DNA of 64,000 nucleotides, taken from assembly GCA_022925895.1 (NCBI GenBank), contig JAKSYS010000043.1, positions 107,836 to 171,835 of the forward strand, in the 5' to 3' direction. Of this stretch, positions 12,619-23,173 are shown piece after piece. The notes under the pieces are model-generated. The model was not told the origin of the DNA. It saw only the letters and a program-made list of their open reading frames with translations, and searched no databases. Source of the stretch: Fragilaria crotonensis. Lineage: Eukaryota > Bacillariophyta > Fragilariophyceae > Fragilariales > Fragilariaceae. The first letter of the stretch is position 1. Each line of letters opens with the position of its first letter. Made by a program: the position numbers and the translations under genes.

Positions 12619-13441
12619 CCCTGTATTGAACCTTCTTACATCAATGACGCCAAGGGACGCATTGACATCAAATCTCCTAAAGCTTCAGCCCAAGTTGATG
12701 CAGGAAGCCAGCAATTTGACAATCTCGGACCATACGTGATGTCTGTTCGAAGTAGCATGACGGCATCAGTCAAAATAGCATATTTACCTTTGTCAACCAT
12801 TGTATCTATAGATTTATCACCAACAGTAGGTTCACTGAGTTACATAGGAAGGTGACTGCAGGAGGTAAATCTATAGATTAGAATGGAAATGTTGCAAACG
12901 ACGGCTTGAAAATCTCATTGTGGAAGCCTTGCTTCCAACACGACAAAGTCCCGCCCTCGTGACGTCATATTGGCAGTGAAATCGGTCTAGCGTAGAATTA
13001 ATACTGGGACGTGCGCCCGGATTTTAGAACAGAAAACCAGCTGTACTCGCCAGTCCCGATATGTAGAATGTCGTATGATGACGAAATTAGAGTGCCAGTT
13101 AATCGGATCACCGTCAACTGCCATCATTCATCGTCACGCCTTTGTCAACTCGCTGTACTGGAGCTGTTCTACCGGTTGTGAACCATGCTGTTCTCGTACA
13201 ACGTACAAGTACTATTCTACGGTAGGTAGCCAAGGACAATGACACTGGACACACCATGGTGCCATGGATAAATGCATCTACTGCACACTGCACACTACAA
13301 ACATCACGAATCACGAGTCATATACCGCAATACCGATACAAAAGCTCGGAGTCGATGTTGAGATGTTCGTTCTGTATACAGCTCCTCTTCGTATTGAAAG
13401 CATCGATTTTGATCTGAACGCTTTGTGAAACCATTCTTACC
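12619..13441. other. Intergenic between the DDE relic and the JmjC gene
   Basis: The 13-bp block ATCTATAGATTTA appears at 12806 and again in inverted orientation near 12866, about 46 bp apart. It could be the ends of a tiny element or chance. No gene was seen. The last part is presumably the 5' region of the JmjC gene. Confidence 0.4.
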
Positions 13442-15118
13442 ATGAGCACTAACGATTTCGCCTCAGAGGTGAGTTGCAGTGGGGGAATTTGATCGAATAC
13501 AATGCCGGAAATGTTATGATGGTGAGCTTACCTTTCTACGCGTCACCATTTTCGTTACATGTAGTCATCAACGGCTCCGAAGGAGCACAAATACGCCAAT
13601 CGTCACATTCCCCGCTTTTTAGATCTTTCGCCTCTGCCATCCGATGACCTTCAAGTTATTACCAATGGCACTGAATTGACGGCACTATCCTTATGCAACG
13701 AAACATTGAACCCCTCAAAGCCCATTTGGATTACAGATACGCCCGCTTCGATTGGCATGGTCGTTCCAAAGAATCTAACCATGCAAAAATTGGCTGATAT
13801 CATTGGACCTGGTTATCCTTTATCTGTCATTGACGTACAACATCAAGAAGAGTTGGAGGGCTGGACTTTAGGAGACTTGGTCGAACACTTTGAGGACGAA
13901 GAACGCTTGCTCCGCGTACGACAGCTTATTCAGGCCACAGCGGCACCATCAGCGAATCGACGCAAACGAAAGACCGTCACCGCCGCTGTGGAAGCTATGC
14001 CAAAAGTTTTAAATCAAATTTCCTTGGAATTTAGAGATACACCTTTGGCCGCCATGGTGAAATCGCCAACGTTTGTACGGGACCTGGATTGGATTGATCA
14101 CGCATGGCGATCCGAAGAGGAATCCAGACCTCAGACACAATACTATTGCCTGACTTCTACAGCAGGGTGCTATACAGACTTTCATGTTGATTTTGGGGGA
14201 ACCTCGGTCTGGTACCACGTCCTTACGGGGACTAAGCATTTTCTGTTGATTCCGCCCACGAATGAAAATCTGAGAATCTATGAAGACTGGCTCTGCCGTT
14301 CCGATCAATCTCTAGTCTTCCTCCCTGATCTTGTTTCAGATAGTGTTCAGAAGGTGGTGCTGCAGCAATCACAGACCCTCTATATTCCATGCGGATGGAT
14401 TCATGCCGTGTATACGCCGACCGATTCCTTGGTGATAGGTGGGAACTTTTTGCATGGCCTGGACATTCCAAAGCAGATAGACGTGCACTCCCTCGAGACC
14501 AGAACCCGAGTTCCCGCAAAATTTCGTTTTCCAAAGTATCTCGCGCTTGCCATGTACGCGGGAGTCTGGTATCTCGGCAAACTCCGTCGAGGAAAGGTGT
14601 GTCGGCTAGAGGTGGAAGGTTTGCCAGTTTTCATAGATGCACTTCAGCAATGGAGTAGAGTTAAATCGGATCCCTTTATGGTCAAGGCGATGGCAGAAAT
14701 TGGAGACATTGAAATAATCCTGAAGGATTTGCAAGCGGAGCTGGAACGCACGCAACGCGACGGTATCGCACCCAACCCTGAGTTTGCTATCGCAGACGAC
14801 ACAAAGCTCAAACTTCGTCTCAAACTATCCGATTCAGCTGCAAGTACTCCTTCGTCCCCTCCTTCTTTCCAAATCAAGTTATCGTCCGGGTCGCTGTTCA
14901 CTAGCATTCCAGCACAGATACAGAAGAAGCGCCCTCGAGAAGACTTGGACTTCGCCACCGCTACGGGTGACGAAGAATGGAAGCCGAATAGGGTTGCAAG
15001 TGCAACCACGATTGCACCGGCCAAGACCAAAAAGAAATCAAATCCCAAAAGTGTGGCGGAGCCCAAGCTTAAAAAAGCAGCTTCGGCACGTGAACGGCTG
15101 CTGAAACGGTTGAGATAA
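13442..15118 (+). CDS. JmjC-domain protein, KDM2/KDM7-like demethylase
   Basis: CDS is join(13442..13468, 13565..15118), 526 residues. The family consists of Fe(II)/2-oxoglutarate dioxygenases, most of them histone lysine demethylases. The start is chosen at ATG 13442 because the nine-codon exon 1 ends at a GTGAGT donor and joins in frame, through the TAG acceptor at 13562-13564, to NRHIPRFLDL. The JmjC core is visible: TDFHVDFGGTSVWYHVLTG gives the Fe ligands H216 and D218, a typical KHF cofactor segment follows, and GWIHAVYTPTDSLVIGGNF gives the third ligand, H289. The order of motifs and the downstream SLETRTRVPAKFRFPKY segment resemble the KDM2/PHF8 group. No PHD or CXXC zinc finger is visible here. 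The C-terminal about 130 residues are Ser/Lys-rich with basic clusters (KKKSNPK, KLKKAASARERLLKRLR) and are probably nuclear-targeting. The substrate lysine is not predictable. Confidence 0.85.
13469..13564 (+). other. Intron of the JmjC gene (96 bp)
   Basis: The donor is GTGAGT after CTCAGAG and the acceptor is ACATGTAG. Splicing keeps codon phase 0. The intron is inferred from frame continuity, not from transcript data. Confidence 0.7.
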
Positions 15119-15296
15119 GAATTGATGCGTTCCAACGATTTGAATTTCAGTTCAAGTCAATTCGTGAGTTGTTTTGCGGTATCAACGGAAAACACATACA
15201 TACAAAAAGTCAATACATATCATCCATATGCTCACAATTTTCATTTTGCATCAGCACGCCAGCTCATCTCCGATATCTATTTGCGTTATCGCCACC

Positions 15297-15680
15297 ATGA
15301 AGGCCGGTTTCTTTCGCCGTTACTTGTGCGGATCTGGTGGTGCGTTGATGGACTTCAAAGATGCCGTCCTGGATGGCGCCGCCGTGTGGCGAAGTGCGAC
15401 TCGCGATGCGTTGAGAATGGAGAAGGCGGCGCCACCGGTTCCTAGATGGATCACCATTCCACATAACGACGACGGTGAATCTACGGATTCCCAGGCTGGA
15501 AGTGATTGCGATGAGGACGAATGGCGGCTGTGGTTCGTTCCCAAATTTATTTTGGAAAAGGAATTTTGGAAAGACGAGTCGTCGGCGGAAGACGACGGAC
15601 TTTTCATCAGCGACCGCAGCGACAGCGAATCATCGTATGCACCGTCACCAAGGATATCCTGGCAGCAGGCAAGTTACTAA
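15297..15680 (+). CDS. Small acidic hypothetical protein
   Basis: An open frame of 127 codons begins at a strong-context ATG (GCCACCATGA). The N-terminus is basic and mildly hydrophobic (MKAGFFRRYLCGSGGALMDF). The middle has a DFKDAVLDGAAVWRSATRDAL helix-like segment, and the C-terminal half is very acidic and Ser-rich. No family was recognised. The 3' end is uncertain: a consensus branch point TACTAAC lies at about 15674, shortly before a CAG at 15693-15695. A GTATGC donor at 15635 would make a 61-bp intron and end the protein soon after it. An alternative reading continues into a hydrophobic segment (SVVAYSAAVLATAPVLCW). It starts about 180 bp after the JmjC stop codon. Confidence 0.4.
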   Translation: MKAGFFRRYLCGSGGALMDFKDAVLDGAAVWRSATRDALRMEKAAPPVPRWITIPHNDDGESTDSQAGSDCDEDEWRLWFVPKFILEKEFWKDESSAEDDGLFISDRSDSESSYAPSPRISWQQASY

Positions 15681-15953
15681 CGATGGTGATTCCAGTCAGT
15701 CGTAGCCTATTCGGCGGCTGTGCTTGCCACCGCTCCCGTTCTCTGTTGGAAGTTGTTTAAGATGAATGCACGTACGATTGTAACATTAACACAAAAAGGT
15801 AAATGTTGATAACTGCAAAGCAATAGTGTTGACCATCAACCGTTGTCAAGTAGCGCGAACACTAGTAGATCGATCCAGCTGGTGAACTTTGGGCGAGAGG
15901 CAAGAAAATTTGCACCAAATGGTAGTTTCCTTCGACACGGCACATCATCCCGA

Positions 15954-16800
15954 TCATACATCTAGAAAATCTCGACCTCGGCCGGCTGGATCCATCGATG
16001 GTGGTTGGGTCCTCGCACCGTGGCTACCAGTGCTGCTTCTCATTTCATTCTCGACTTGTCGAATGAAGTTCAGCCCCCCTCCCGCCGGTGAAAACACAAT
16101 TGTCAGCCGTGGGCACTGGAGAATTCCGAAGCAACAGACACGATCGGGCTTTCCCGCCGACCGTGGCCACATCCAAAAGGGAGTCGATGGCACAGTAGTA
16201 ACGATGCAAACTCCATCCGTTGGTTCCGACAAGAAACCACGATGTGGACGGCAGGAAACAACAGAGCACGGTGTTTCGAGAGCGACACGCCGCAGTGAAA
16301 TGATTTTGTCGAAAGGAACATCGATTTCAATGTTTCCTATCCAGAAGCGCAATGCGTTGTCGGTTGTAATTTCTACCGATCGAACCAAATTGTACCAGAA
16401 CCAAGCCACTAGCAAGAGATTGACGAGCGACACAGCAACAACAGTCCCATGTGCACCGATCGGCACAGCAGCTACCATTAAGACAACGAAAATCACTTCC
16501 AAGAGGATGAATCGAATCTTAAATCCTGCGGACAAAAAAATTCAAAAAAACGGATGAGTCCAGTATGTTTCTACACGGCGTCCACCTAGAAAAGTGTTCC
16601 CCAATGCTTTGAGACGTACCAAGCGAAAATGGAGCAGATTGAAAGGAAAGGACAACGCTGCCATCGTCTGTCACGTAAGTCAACGTCTGAGCAATCAGAA
16701 GGGGATCTTCATCCGGCTCAATGGAGTGAAGCATTGGCTGCGAACTGTTTTCGTTGTTGGGAGCTGCTGCTGGTTTCGATTCTTCTGTCGCGACCATCAT
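15954..16800 (-). CDS. Hypothetical protein with two membrane segments, 2 exons
   Basis: CDS is complement(join(15954..16525, 16620..16800)), 250 residues. Exon 1 starts ATGATG at 16800 and encodes a soluble acidic N-terminus (about 60 residues, PDEDPLLIAQTLTYV). A GTACGT donor and a CCGCAG acceptor flank a 94-bp intron (16526-16619), and splicing restores a glycine codon and one frame. Exon 2 opens with two adjacent hydrophobic stretches (FILLEVIFVVLMVAAVPIG and VVAVSLVNLLLVAWFWY), which look like a membrane hairpin. A domain rich in beta-strand-forming residues follows (NALRFWIGNIEIDVPFDKII), with several cysteines, ending in a polar tail. The layout of two helices then a beta domain is reminiscent of membrane-anchored PH-like domains, but I cannot assign a family. 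Confidence 0.65.
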
Positions 16801-17285
16801 TGTTGTGCACCATTTCGTGGTGTTGGATTTTCTGCCCGTGCAACGTACAACTCATAGGAAACTGGTCACCGCCTTTCTGGGGGTGCACAGACAACGATAC
16901 CTTATGTCATAGTGTCATACATATGTAGTGATAAATGATAAATGATAGTCAGCGCAGATATCACAGTACTGCAGTAGCTAGTGTTCGGCGTTCTCCACTA
17001 CCGTAGAGCCATGTACATATGCACTCAAATACGGAGTACCAGTACTGTAGTTTGTGGCGCGTTGTATGCATACTTCCAGATTCCAGTGATGCGTATGGTA
17101 CGGCCGATGTCAAGCTCTCCACTCTCCACCGGACACAAGGAAGAAGTATTGTCGTAGACCTAGCTAACAGCTACAGTGGCACTCGGTAACTTTGCAAACT
17201 AGGAGTACTATTATACCACACAAGACCAAGGAAGCGACAAACAAAATAGACGACTAGACGACAGCATCGACAATGCGTTAGTAAA
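16801..17285. other. Intergenic between two minus-strand genes
   Basis: This contains the probable promoter of the two-membrane-segment gene and the 3' flank of the DENN-ENTH gene. GTAC motifs occur at 17010-17050. No gene was seen. Confidence 0.5.
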
Positions 17286-20200
17286 TTAGGCAAATGGGTC
17301 GAATTGTGAAACGGGCGGTCGTTGTGGCTGAGGTGGCGCTTGTTGATACTGCTGTGGAGGTGCTGCGAACAAGTTAGGCGATGCCTGTTGGGGAGGATGA
17401 CCAGGGTATCCTTGGGGTGCGCCAGGAACAACTTGACCTGGGTACATTTGTCCAGGCGGAGGACCTTGTGCTGGAGAAGTAAAACCCAAAGGGGGAGGAT
17501 ATCCAAGCGGTGCATGTCCAGCTTGTCCGGGTTGTTGATATTGCTGGCCGAATTGCGGGGACGGCTGAGGTGTTCCCTGCGGATGCACATGGGGAGGAGG
17601 CGATCCGAATGGAAGGTTTCCATGGTATGGCTGCTGTGGTGGGATTTGTGCGATTGTGGGCTGGATTGAAATCTGAGCGAGGGGTGCCTGAGGTGGAACC
17701 TGGACAATTGTTGGCTGCAGTGGAGGCCGCATCTGAGTCGGTGTGATGCCAAGTTGCATTGCGCCAAAGACGTCAACTAGCTGCTGCGGCTGTGGTTGTG
17801 AAGATCCAACATCGAGCAAGTCCACAAACGTTTGTTGCGGGGGAGGTGCACGTGGTGCATTTTGAACAGCGCTTTGAGCTGGCATTCGTTGCTGCTGCTG
17901 TGGAGGCATCCCACGAGGTAGAGCCTGGTTCTGAGACTGTGAAGGAGCCTGAGGTGGCATTTGTTGGTGCTGAGGTGGGGGATATACCTGCGGATTCGTT
18001 ACCAAAGGCTTGAAAGGGATGTTGGCGGGGGGGACCTGTCGATTGTTTTGTGGGTGTAAGTAAGGATGCAGCGCTTTGAAGGAGAGACTGAGAGACAAAT
18101 TTCGATCGGGTTGGTAGTTGGGATAGAGTCTTTCCCTAATCTCACGACGCCGATTGACGCAAAAGCGACGGATTTCAAACAGCTTGGTACGGTCGACTAT
18201 AAGGTTGTAAACCTCCGTTGCCACCAATTGAATGGACTGACAGATTTGCCCTCTCATATTGTCTTTATATCCCTTCATCTGGCGAATCTTGTCCAAGCCA
18301 TCCGTAGCCTCTGGGATGGCTGCCAAAGGTCCATGATAAAGCAGATTTCGAATAACCTGCAAGGCCAAGAGGGCGTGACGCCACTGGGCACCCTTGGCAT
18401 CGTTGAGGCGCATCCACATGACGGACATGACATCCATTAGCACCGATGTTTCACGACAAAACTCCACCAGTTGGGCAACTGCTTGAGGGTGATCACCTTC
18501 ATACCCCTTGTTAGATGTGAGTGTCATCGCCATGACGCGAGCATTGGCGTTGGCTTGCGAAATCAAGCGGCTTGGATTAGCCTGAGCAACTTGTTGCGTG
18601 ACACGTTTCACGCTCATGACAGAAAAGTCGATATTGTGCTGACGATGATAATTGGCACACACCAAAAACAGGGGAGAGTCTTTGGTAATGACCGTGCGCG
18701 TACGAATCTCTTCGATCCGTGCCTTGACAAATTGCTCAAACATTTGAGACTGGCACATGTTCTGAAGGAGGGGAAAGATTGGTGATCCTTCGCCGTCTCC
18801 AAGTTGACGTTTCTGCCGAAGGAATAAATCTCTGTCGAGACGCGGAGTTTCACCAGGGGCTGAAGGGGGAGCCAAGTACCACTTGAGATCACCGTAAAGG
18901 CATAAGAAGAATGTGCAGAAGGCGACGCGAACTTCTTCTTCGCCGGTTTCGTTTTGGCAACCTTCGGTGTAGATTTCGTCCTCTGTCACAGCATGAAGTG
19001 ACCGCTCCTGAGGCTCTTCCTGACCTCCGCCGTTGGATTCCTCTCCTGGACCGTTCAAGAATTTGCGCCCATGCTGGCGGAGTCGTCCGAATGCACTCTT
19101 CACTGCTTTAGCCGCTTTGGCTGCAGTTTCTCCAGCGAAGCTAACTTCTCCGAAAATAGTTTTCTTGTCCGACTTGATTATCTCAATCAGATCCTGCGCC
19201 AAAACTTCTGATGCTGAGTTAACGGAATCCGTGTCGCTCCGCATTCCAAACAAATCAGGAATGCGCGATGAAATCAATTGTGTCACAATATTTCGTGTTT
19301 CGAGTTCGTTTTGATCCAAATTGATCATCAAGACTTCTCCCATTTCTTGCACCTTGGAGAGATCAACGGAGGTACTCAAAACGCCGATTAGGTAGGGAAA
19401 AGGGGCCTGCAGGTACTGTCCCAGGTGCGGCGGCAACACAGGGATCAGAAAGTGTTGCCAATTCAAGAGACCCTGTGCCAAGATCGCCAAGGCAGATCGA
19501 CAGCAGGTGGCCAACCGAGTAGGACTGCTAGATACCAAAATGATACGACGTTCGCTGATAAGGGCAGACACCAATCGCATCGCATTTGAGATTCCTAAAC
19601 ATCTGAGGAGCGGCAATATGGGAGACGTGGATGTCGAAAAATGAGATCTCTGTAACAACGACAGTGGGATCAAGAAGCGGTTTGTATCAACAACCTTCCA
19701 GAGCGGGGAGGAACTTGTCTCCATACATTTAACATTCATAATCATTGGCTTGCGTTCTTCGTCCGGCTTCTGCTGGTAGGCCCTACACATGTATTGGTGG
19801 TGCTGAAAACAAGTATTGAGAAAGATTTCAACTTGCTTTGGATCAGGAGCCTTCCCAGCGCCATTTAGTGCCATGATACCCTCAATGGTTCTACGAAAAA
19901 AGGATGTGGTTAGTCGTATTCACCGTTCTGGAATGCACCGAAGCGACATTTTACGTACTTGAGCATGGCAGCAAACACCGTATCACCACCCAAGGCACGA
20001 GTTAGAAGCACCAGCGCTCTGACACCTCTTCGTCCCACATCGACACGATTTCCGATGCGACTGGGGAGAATACGACGAACATGTCCTTGAACACGCTCTC
20101 CGTTGGACAGTTGCAAGGAAAACGTGTGATGCTGAAAACCCTTCATGGTGTAGACATCGTGACGATTAAGCTCAGAGGCTGGTGGAGGAGGATCGTTATC

Positions 20201-20404
20201 GTTGAACTCAGGAAAGGCGAAACGAGCAATCCGACCCTGAGCCTGTGGATCCTGAAGAAGTTCCTGAAGTGCCTTGGATGGCGACTCGATCAAGACTGGA
20301 GGAGCATTCACCGTTTTTGAAGCCTGCGGATGAGGAACCTCAAGGTATAAGTCCCACAAAGGCCATGCATTCTCGGAGGACGGATGAGGAGGTGCTGCCG
20401 CCAT
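17286..20404 (-). CDS. DENN-domain and ENTH-like fusion protein, 2 exons
   Basis: CDS is complement(join(17286..19890, 19959..20404)), 1,016 residues. DENN domains act as guanine-exchange factors for Rab GTPases. ENTH/ANTH domains bind phosphoinositides at clathrin-coated membranes. Exon 1 (ATG at 20404) carries the upstream DENN segment (DLYLEVPHP, GFQHHTFSLQLSNGERVQG). A 67-bp intron with a GTACGT donor, GACTAAC branch site and TTCGTAG acceptor joins it in frame. The central DENN core is at about residues 240-330 (PILPLLRCLG, SERRIILVSSS, LNWQHFLIPVLPPHLGQYL, PFPYLIGVL). Residues about 590-745 form a helical ENTH-like fold (QWRHALLALQVIRNLLYHG, IVDRTKLFEIRRF). The last about 260 residues are Pro/Gln-rich, with a clathrin-box-like LLDVG and a C-terminal QFDPFA containing an adaptor-ear-type DPF motif. 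I infer an endocytic adaptor that activates a Rab. Confidence 0.8.
19891..19957 (-). other. Intron of the DENN-ENTH gene (67 bp)
   Basis: GTACGT donor, GACTAAC branch-point-like sequence and TAG acceptor. Splicing interrupts a lysine codon (AA|A) and links the two open frames. Confidence 0.75.
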
Positions 20405-21016
20405 CTTCGTCTTGAGATGTAGTGAGTGGTGAGAGAGGCCCTTAAGAAGGCAGGTTAACTCGCGACTGTCACCTTATCGAGCCTTCGTAAAGCATGTATG
20501 GAAGGATAGGTCGACAAAACGCAATGCCACGCGAAAAGGCGGAATCTCACGAGGCCGATCTTTCAGGACGCAGTACATACGCGGTCCGAGGCACTCAACC
20601 GGCACAAACGAGATTTTACATGCCGACTCACACGGTCTCGACCGTTGGGAACGCACAGCAATCCGCAATGCCCTATGAGCCTACATGAGCTACCGGTACT
20701 GCAGTACTTGTACTGGGTGATACGCTTGGGCATCCGCAAGGAGCTCCGGTTAATGAGAAATTTAGCTATCGTCATGATAGATGAAAACCGTCATTTACGA
20801 ACGTATACGACGTGCGAAACGCGATAACGCGATACACCTCTCTGGACGAGCATAACAGCGTAACACATGCAAAGAAGGAAGCACTCTGTATGCATATATC
20901 TAGAGTCGAAAGCTTCGTTAAACCTGTTATGTGAAGGGATCGAAACGGAATGATACCCTACTCCGGTATCGCTCTTGTGATGTGGATTCCCTGGTCCCAG
21001 GTCCATATCGTCAATG
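20405..21016. other. Intergenic, 612 bp
   Basis: This lies between the start of the DENN-ENTH gene and the end of the WD40 gene. It likely holds the DENN-ENTH promoter. Short frames on both strands are not credible genes. Confidence 0.5.
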
Positions 21017-22132
21017 CTATATAACAACATTCCAAACCTGTATCATGCCATCTTTATCACCACTGGCCAATACGGTATTATTCGCCCAATCTAAGGCGGA
21101 CACACTCTCGGTGTGCCCTCTTAGAAGAGCCAGGGGCTTGGCATGTCGTCGATCCAAAACGCGAACACGCTTGTCCCAACCTCCGACGGCAAACAGTCGT
21201 CCGTCCGGGCGAAATCGACCTACATCCACACCTGGCTTGCCACCACCATCTAACGAACACGTGCCCACACGAGATCTCACCTTCGCTTCTAGTGGATCCA
21301 ATATACATTTGACGATCGCAACAGTGCCTCGTTCAGATTCCGGACGATCTTCCAAGTCTTCGGCGTTGGCAGCCATTCCAACAATGGCCACCATGCTTGT
21401 TTCCACTGACGGAGCCAAATCCAGACCGAGAATAAACTCTTGCGATATCTTGACATGGCAAGAGCAGGATTTCTTTACATCGTGAAAAAATAGAGTTCCG
21501 TCTTCCATACCACAAGCGACAATAGAATCCCGCATCGCTAAGCTCATAAGCATCCCATGACGGCCTTCTCCACCGCTGGCATGCAAGCGAGTGGCTGCCG
21601 TTCTCGGTTGTGACAAGTCGTGAATGGCACAATGCGATTTGTCGTCACAGGGCAGTACCACGATGTGATCACGTCCTTGACAAACTGCCATGGCACAAAA
21701 GGTTTTCGAACCCGTGTTTATGTCGATCACCACAACTCTAGTCGATGGATTATAGATAGATACTATTCCGTCACGCGTTTGATAGGCCAGGTGGTTGCCC
21801 AGCACTTTCTTCATAGCCAACCCCGGTGCCTTGGAGGGAAAGGTGTAAACGACGCGCTTGCTTTGCAAATCCCATAGATGAGCTTCGCCATTGGTATGGC
21901 AGGAAGCTAACCAATACTTGGCTACACTCTGTTGTGTCCTGCTTTTGGGGGATTGGAGTTCCAGTGATCGAAAGACCATGTCATCATCATCGTCGTCGTC
22001 CGATGATTCTCCGCTTTCGCTACATTTTGCAAGGAAGCACAACGATGCCACTGGTGCAACTTTGTTGGTGGAAACTTGTAGCGTCAGAATAGGGTCTAGC
22101 GTGCCTCTCGTATCCTGCTTGATTGGCAGCAT
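21017..22132 (-). CDS. WD40-repeat protein, ASA1/GNB1L-like
   Basis: A single-exon frame of 371 residues. The start is taken at ATG 22132 (MLPIKQDTRG); the frame is open slightly further upstream only through non-ATG codons. The protein folds as a beta propeller. The clearest blades are WLASCHTNGEAHLWDL, VACGMEDGTLFFHDV, FRPDGRLFAVGGWDKRVRVL and VLASGDKDGMIQVWNVVI at the C-terminus. The GGWDKRVRVLDRRHAKPLA block followed by LLRGHTESVSALDW is characteristic of the ASTRA subunit ASA1 (GNB1L in animals). That protein works with the TTT co-chaperone in maturing PIKK kinases such as TOR and ATM. An acidic Ser/Asp insert (SGESSDDDDDDD) lies in the first blade region. The ASA1/GNB1L assignment is by motif; a generic WD40 protein is the alternative. 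Confidence 0.75.
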   Translation of the reverse strand: MLPIKQDTRGTLDPILTLQVSTNKVAPVASLCFLAKCSESGESSDDDDDDDMVFRSLELQSPKSRTQQSVAKYWLASCHTNGEAHLWDLQSKRVVYTFPSKAPGLAMKKVLGNHLAYQTRDGIVSIYNPSTRVVVIDINTGSKTFCAMAVCQGRDHIVVLPCDDKSHCAIHDLSQPRTAATRLHASGGEGRHGMLMSLAMRDSIVACGMEDGTLFFHDVKKSCSCHVKISQEFILGLDLAPSVETSMVAIVGMAANAEDLEDRPESERGTVAIVKCILDPLEAKVRSRVGTCSLDGGGKPGVDVGRFRPDGRLFAVGGWDKRVRVLDRRHAKPLALLRGHTESVSALDWANNTVLASGDKDGMIQVWNVVI

Positions 22133-23173
22133 TGTTGCCCTCTCAGTCAACGCATCTCAACTCTCAACGTAGCTGGGTATGCTGTACGACGGTATGTTGA
22201 TCGTGGAGAAGGTGAAACCGAACGACCAGAACAACCTGGTACCATGTACGTACCTGGTACCAGGTACCTGCTACTTTACCTGGTACGTCGTACAGTGGTA
22301 CACGTACTATACAATGGGGTACTGTCAATAGTCACTGCACTACGGTAGTATATTCGAGTGTACAGTACACAGTATGCACTACAATGTGATGACTCGTGAC
22401 TCGTGACTCGTGACCATAACTCCTACTGTTGTACACTGGCTAGTAGAGAGTAGAGAGTGTAGAGAGTAAAGCGTACTGTACTCCCTACATTACTGGAATA
22501 CAATACTGTTATTACATGTAACAGTATGGCTACAACGAGTACTCCAGTAATCGGATCCCTTCGAGTCTATGAGTTATGAGTACAGTAAATGGTACTGTAC
22601 ATGGTACTGTACATGGTACTGTACAAGGTACAAGTACAAGTACATGTACTGTACCTGGTGCTACCGGTAGTACAACAAACGACTATGAGGACTGGGTGCA
22701 ACGGTGCAACACGTACTGTGTATGTCATCCCACTATCACTGCCAAATGCAACCTACCATAGGGACTACTTGTACCAGGTATACATACTACTACTAGTAGA
22801 GTAGGTGCAAGTATGCATACCCGTTCACGATGTTCATTTCGTCTGCGGTACTTGTAGTACAAGTCCCACCTACGATCACGGACGATTCAACCGTCGCAAG
22901 AGTGTTCGAAATTTGAGGCCTCGTTGTACGACGGGGGATGGGGGAGTGGACCGTTGGCGCCTGGGTGCCTGTTCATGCCTTTTTTAATGCCGCATATCTG
23001 CCCTCTACATATGCACACGAAAGAAGTACGAGTACACCTATGAATACCTGGTACTGGCACACCTGCCTGGTATAGCACTATGAAGTGAGAGAACAACGTA
23101 CACGAACCCATCCGCGGCAATTGTTGGACATTAATTCCAGTTGCAAACATTATTCCCTGGCACGCTGCCAATC
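22133..23173. other. Divergent-promoter intergenic region packed with GTAC palindromes
   Basis: This lies between the minus-strand WD40 gene and the plus-strand fluoride exporter. I count 10 GTAC sites within 22239-22323 and 13 within about 22580-22675, where GGTACTGTACAT is tandemly repeated. It also holds the simple repeats GTGACTCGTGACTC at 22390 and TAGAGAGTAGAGAG at 22443. No coding content is recognised. Confidence 0.7.
22580..22675. repeat. Tandem GGTACTGTACAT microsatellite
   Basis: Repeats of the 12-mer ATGGTACTGTAC, grading into AAGTACAAGTAC and TGTACTGTACC. Because the units are near-palindromic, the tract could form cruciform or hairpin structures. Confidence 0.8.

Noticed and set aside
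12804-12880. Inverted ATCTATAGATTTA blocks as transposon ends
   Set aside because: The motif is itself nearly palindromic, the pair is only about 46 bp apart, and no target duplication is visible.
14644-15135. 163-codon minus-strand frame opposite the JmjC gene
   Set aside because: It is antisense to the low-complexity C-terminal region of a gene with recognised catalytic residues, and it has no independent evidence.
17171-17776. 201-codon His/Ser/Leu-rich minus-strand frame
   Set aside because: It is an alternative frame of the Pro/Gln-rich tail of the DENN-ENTH gene. The correct frame is fixed by the upstream domains.
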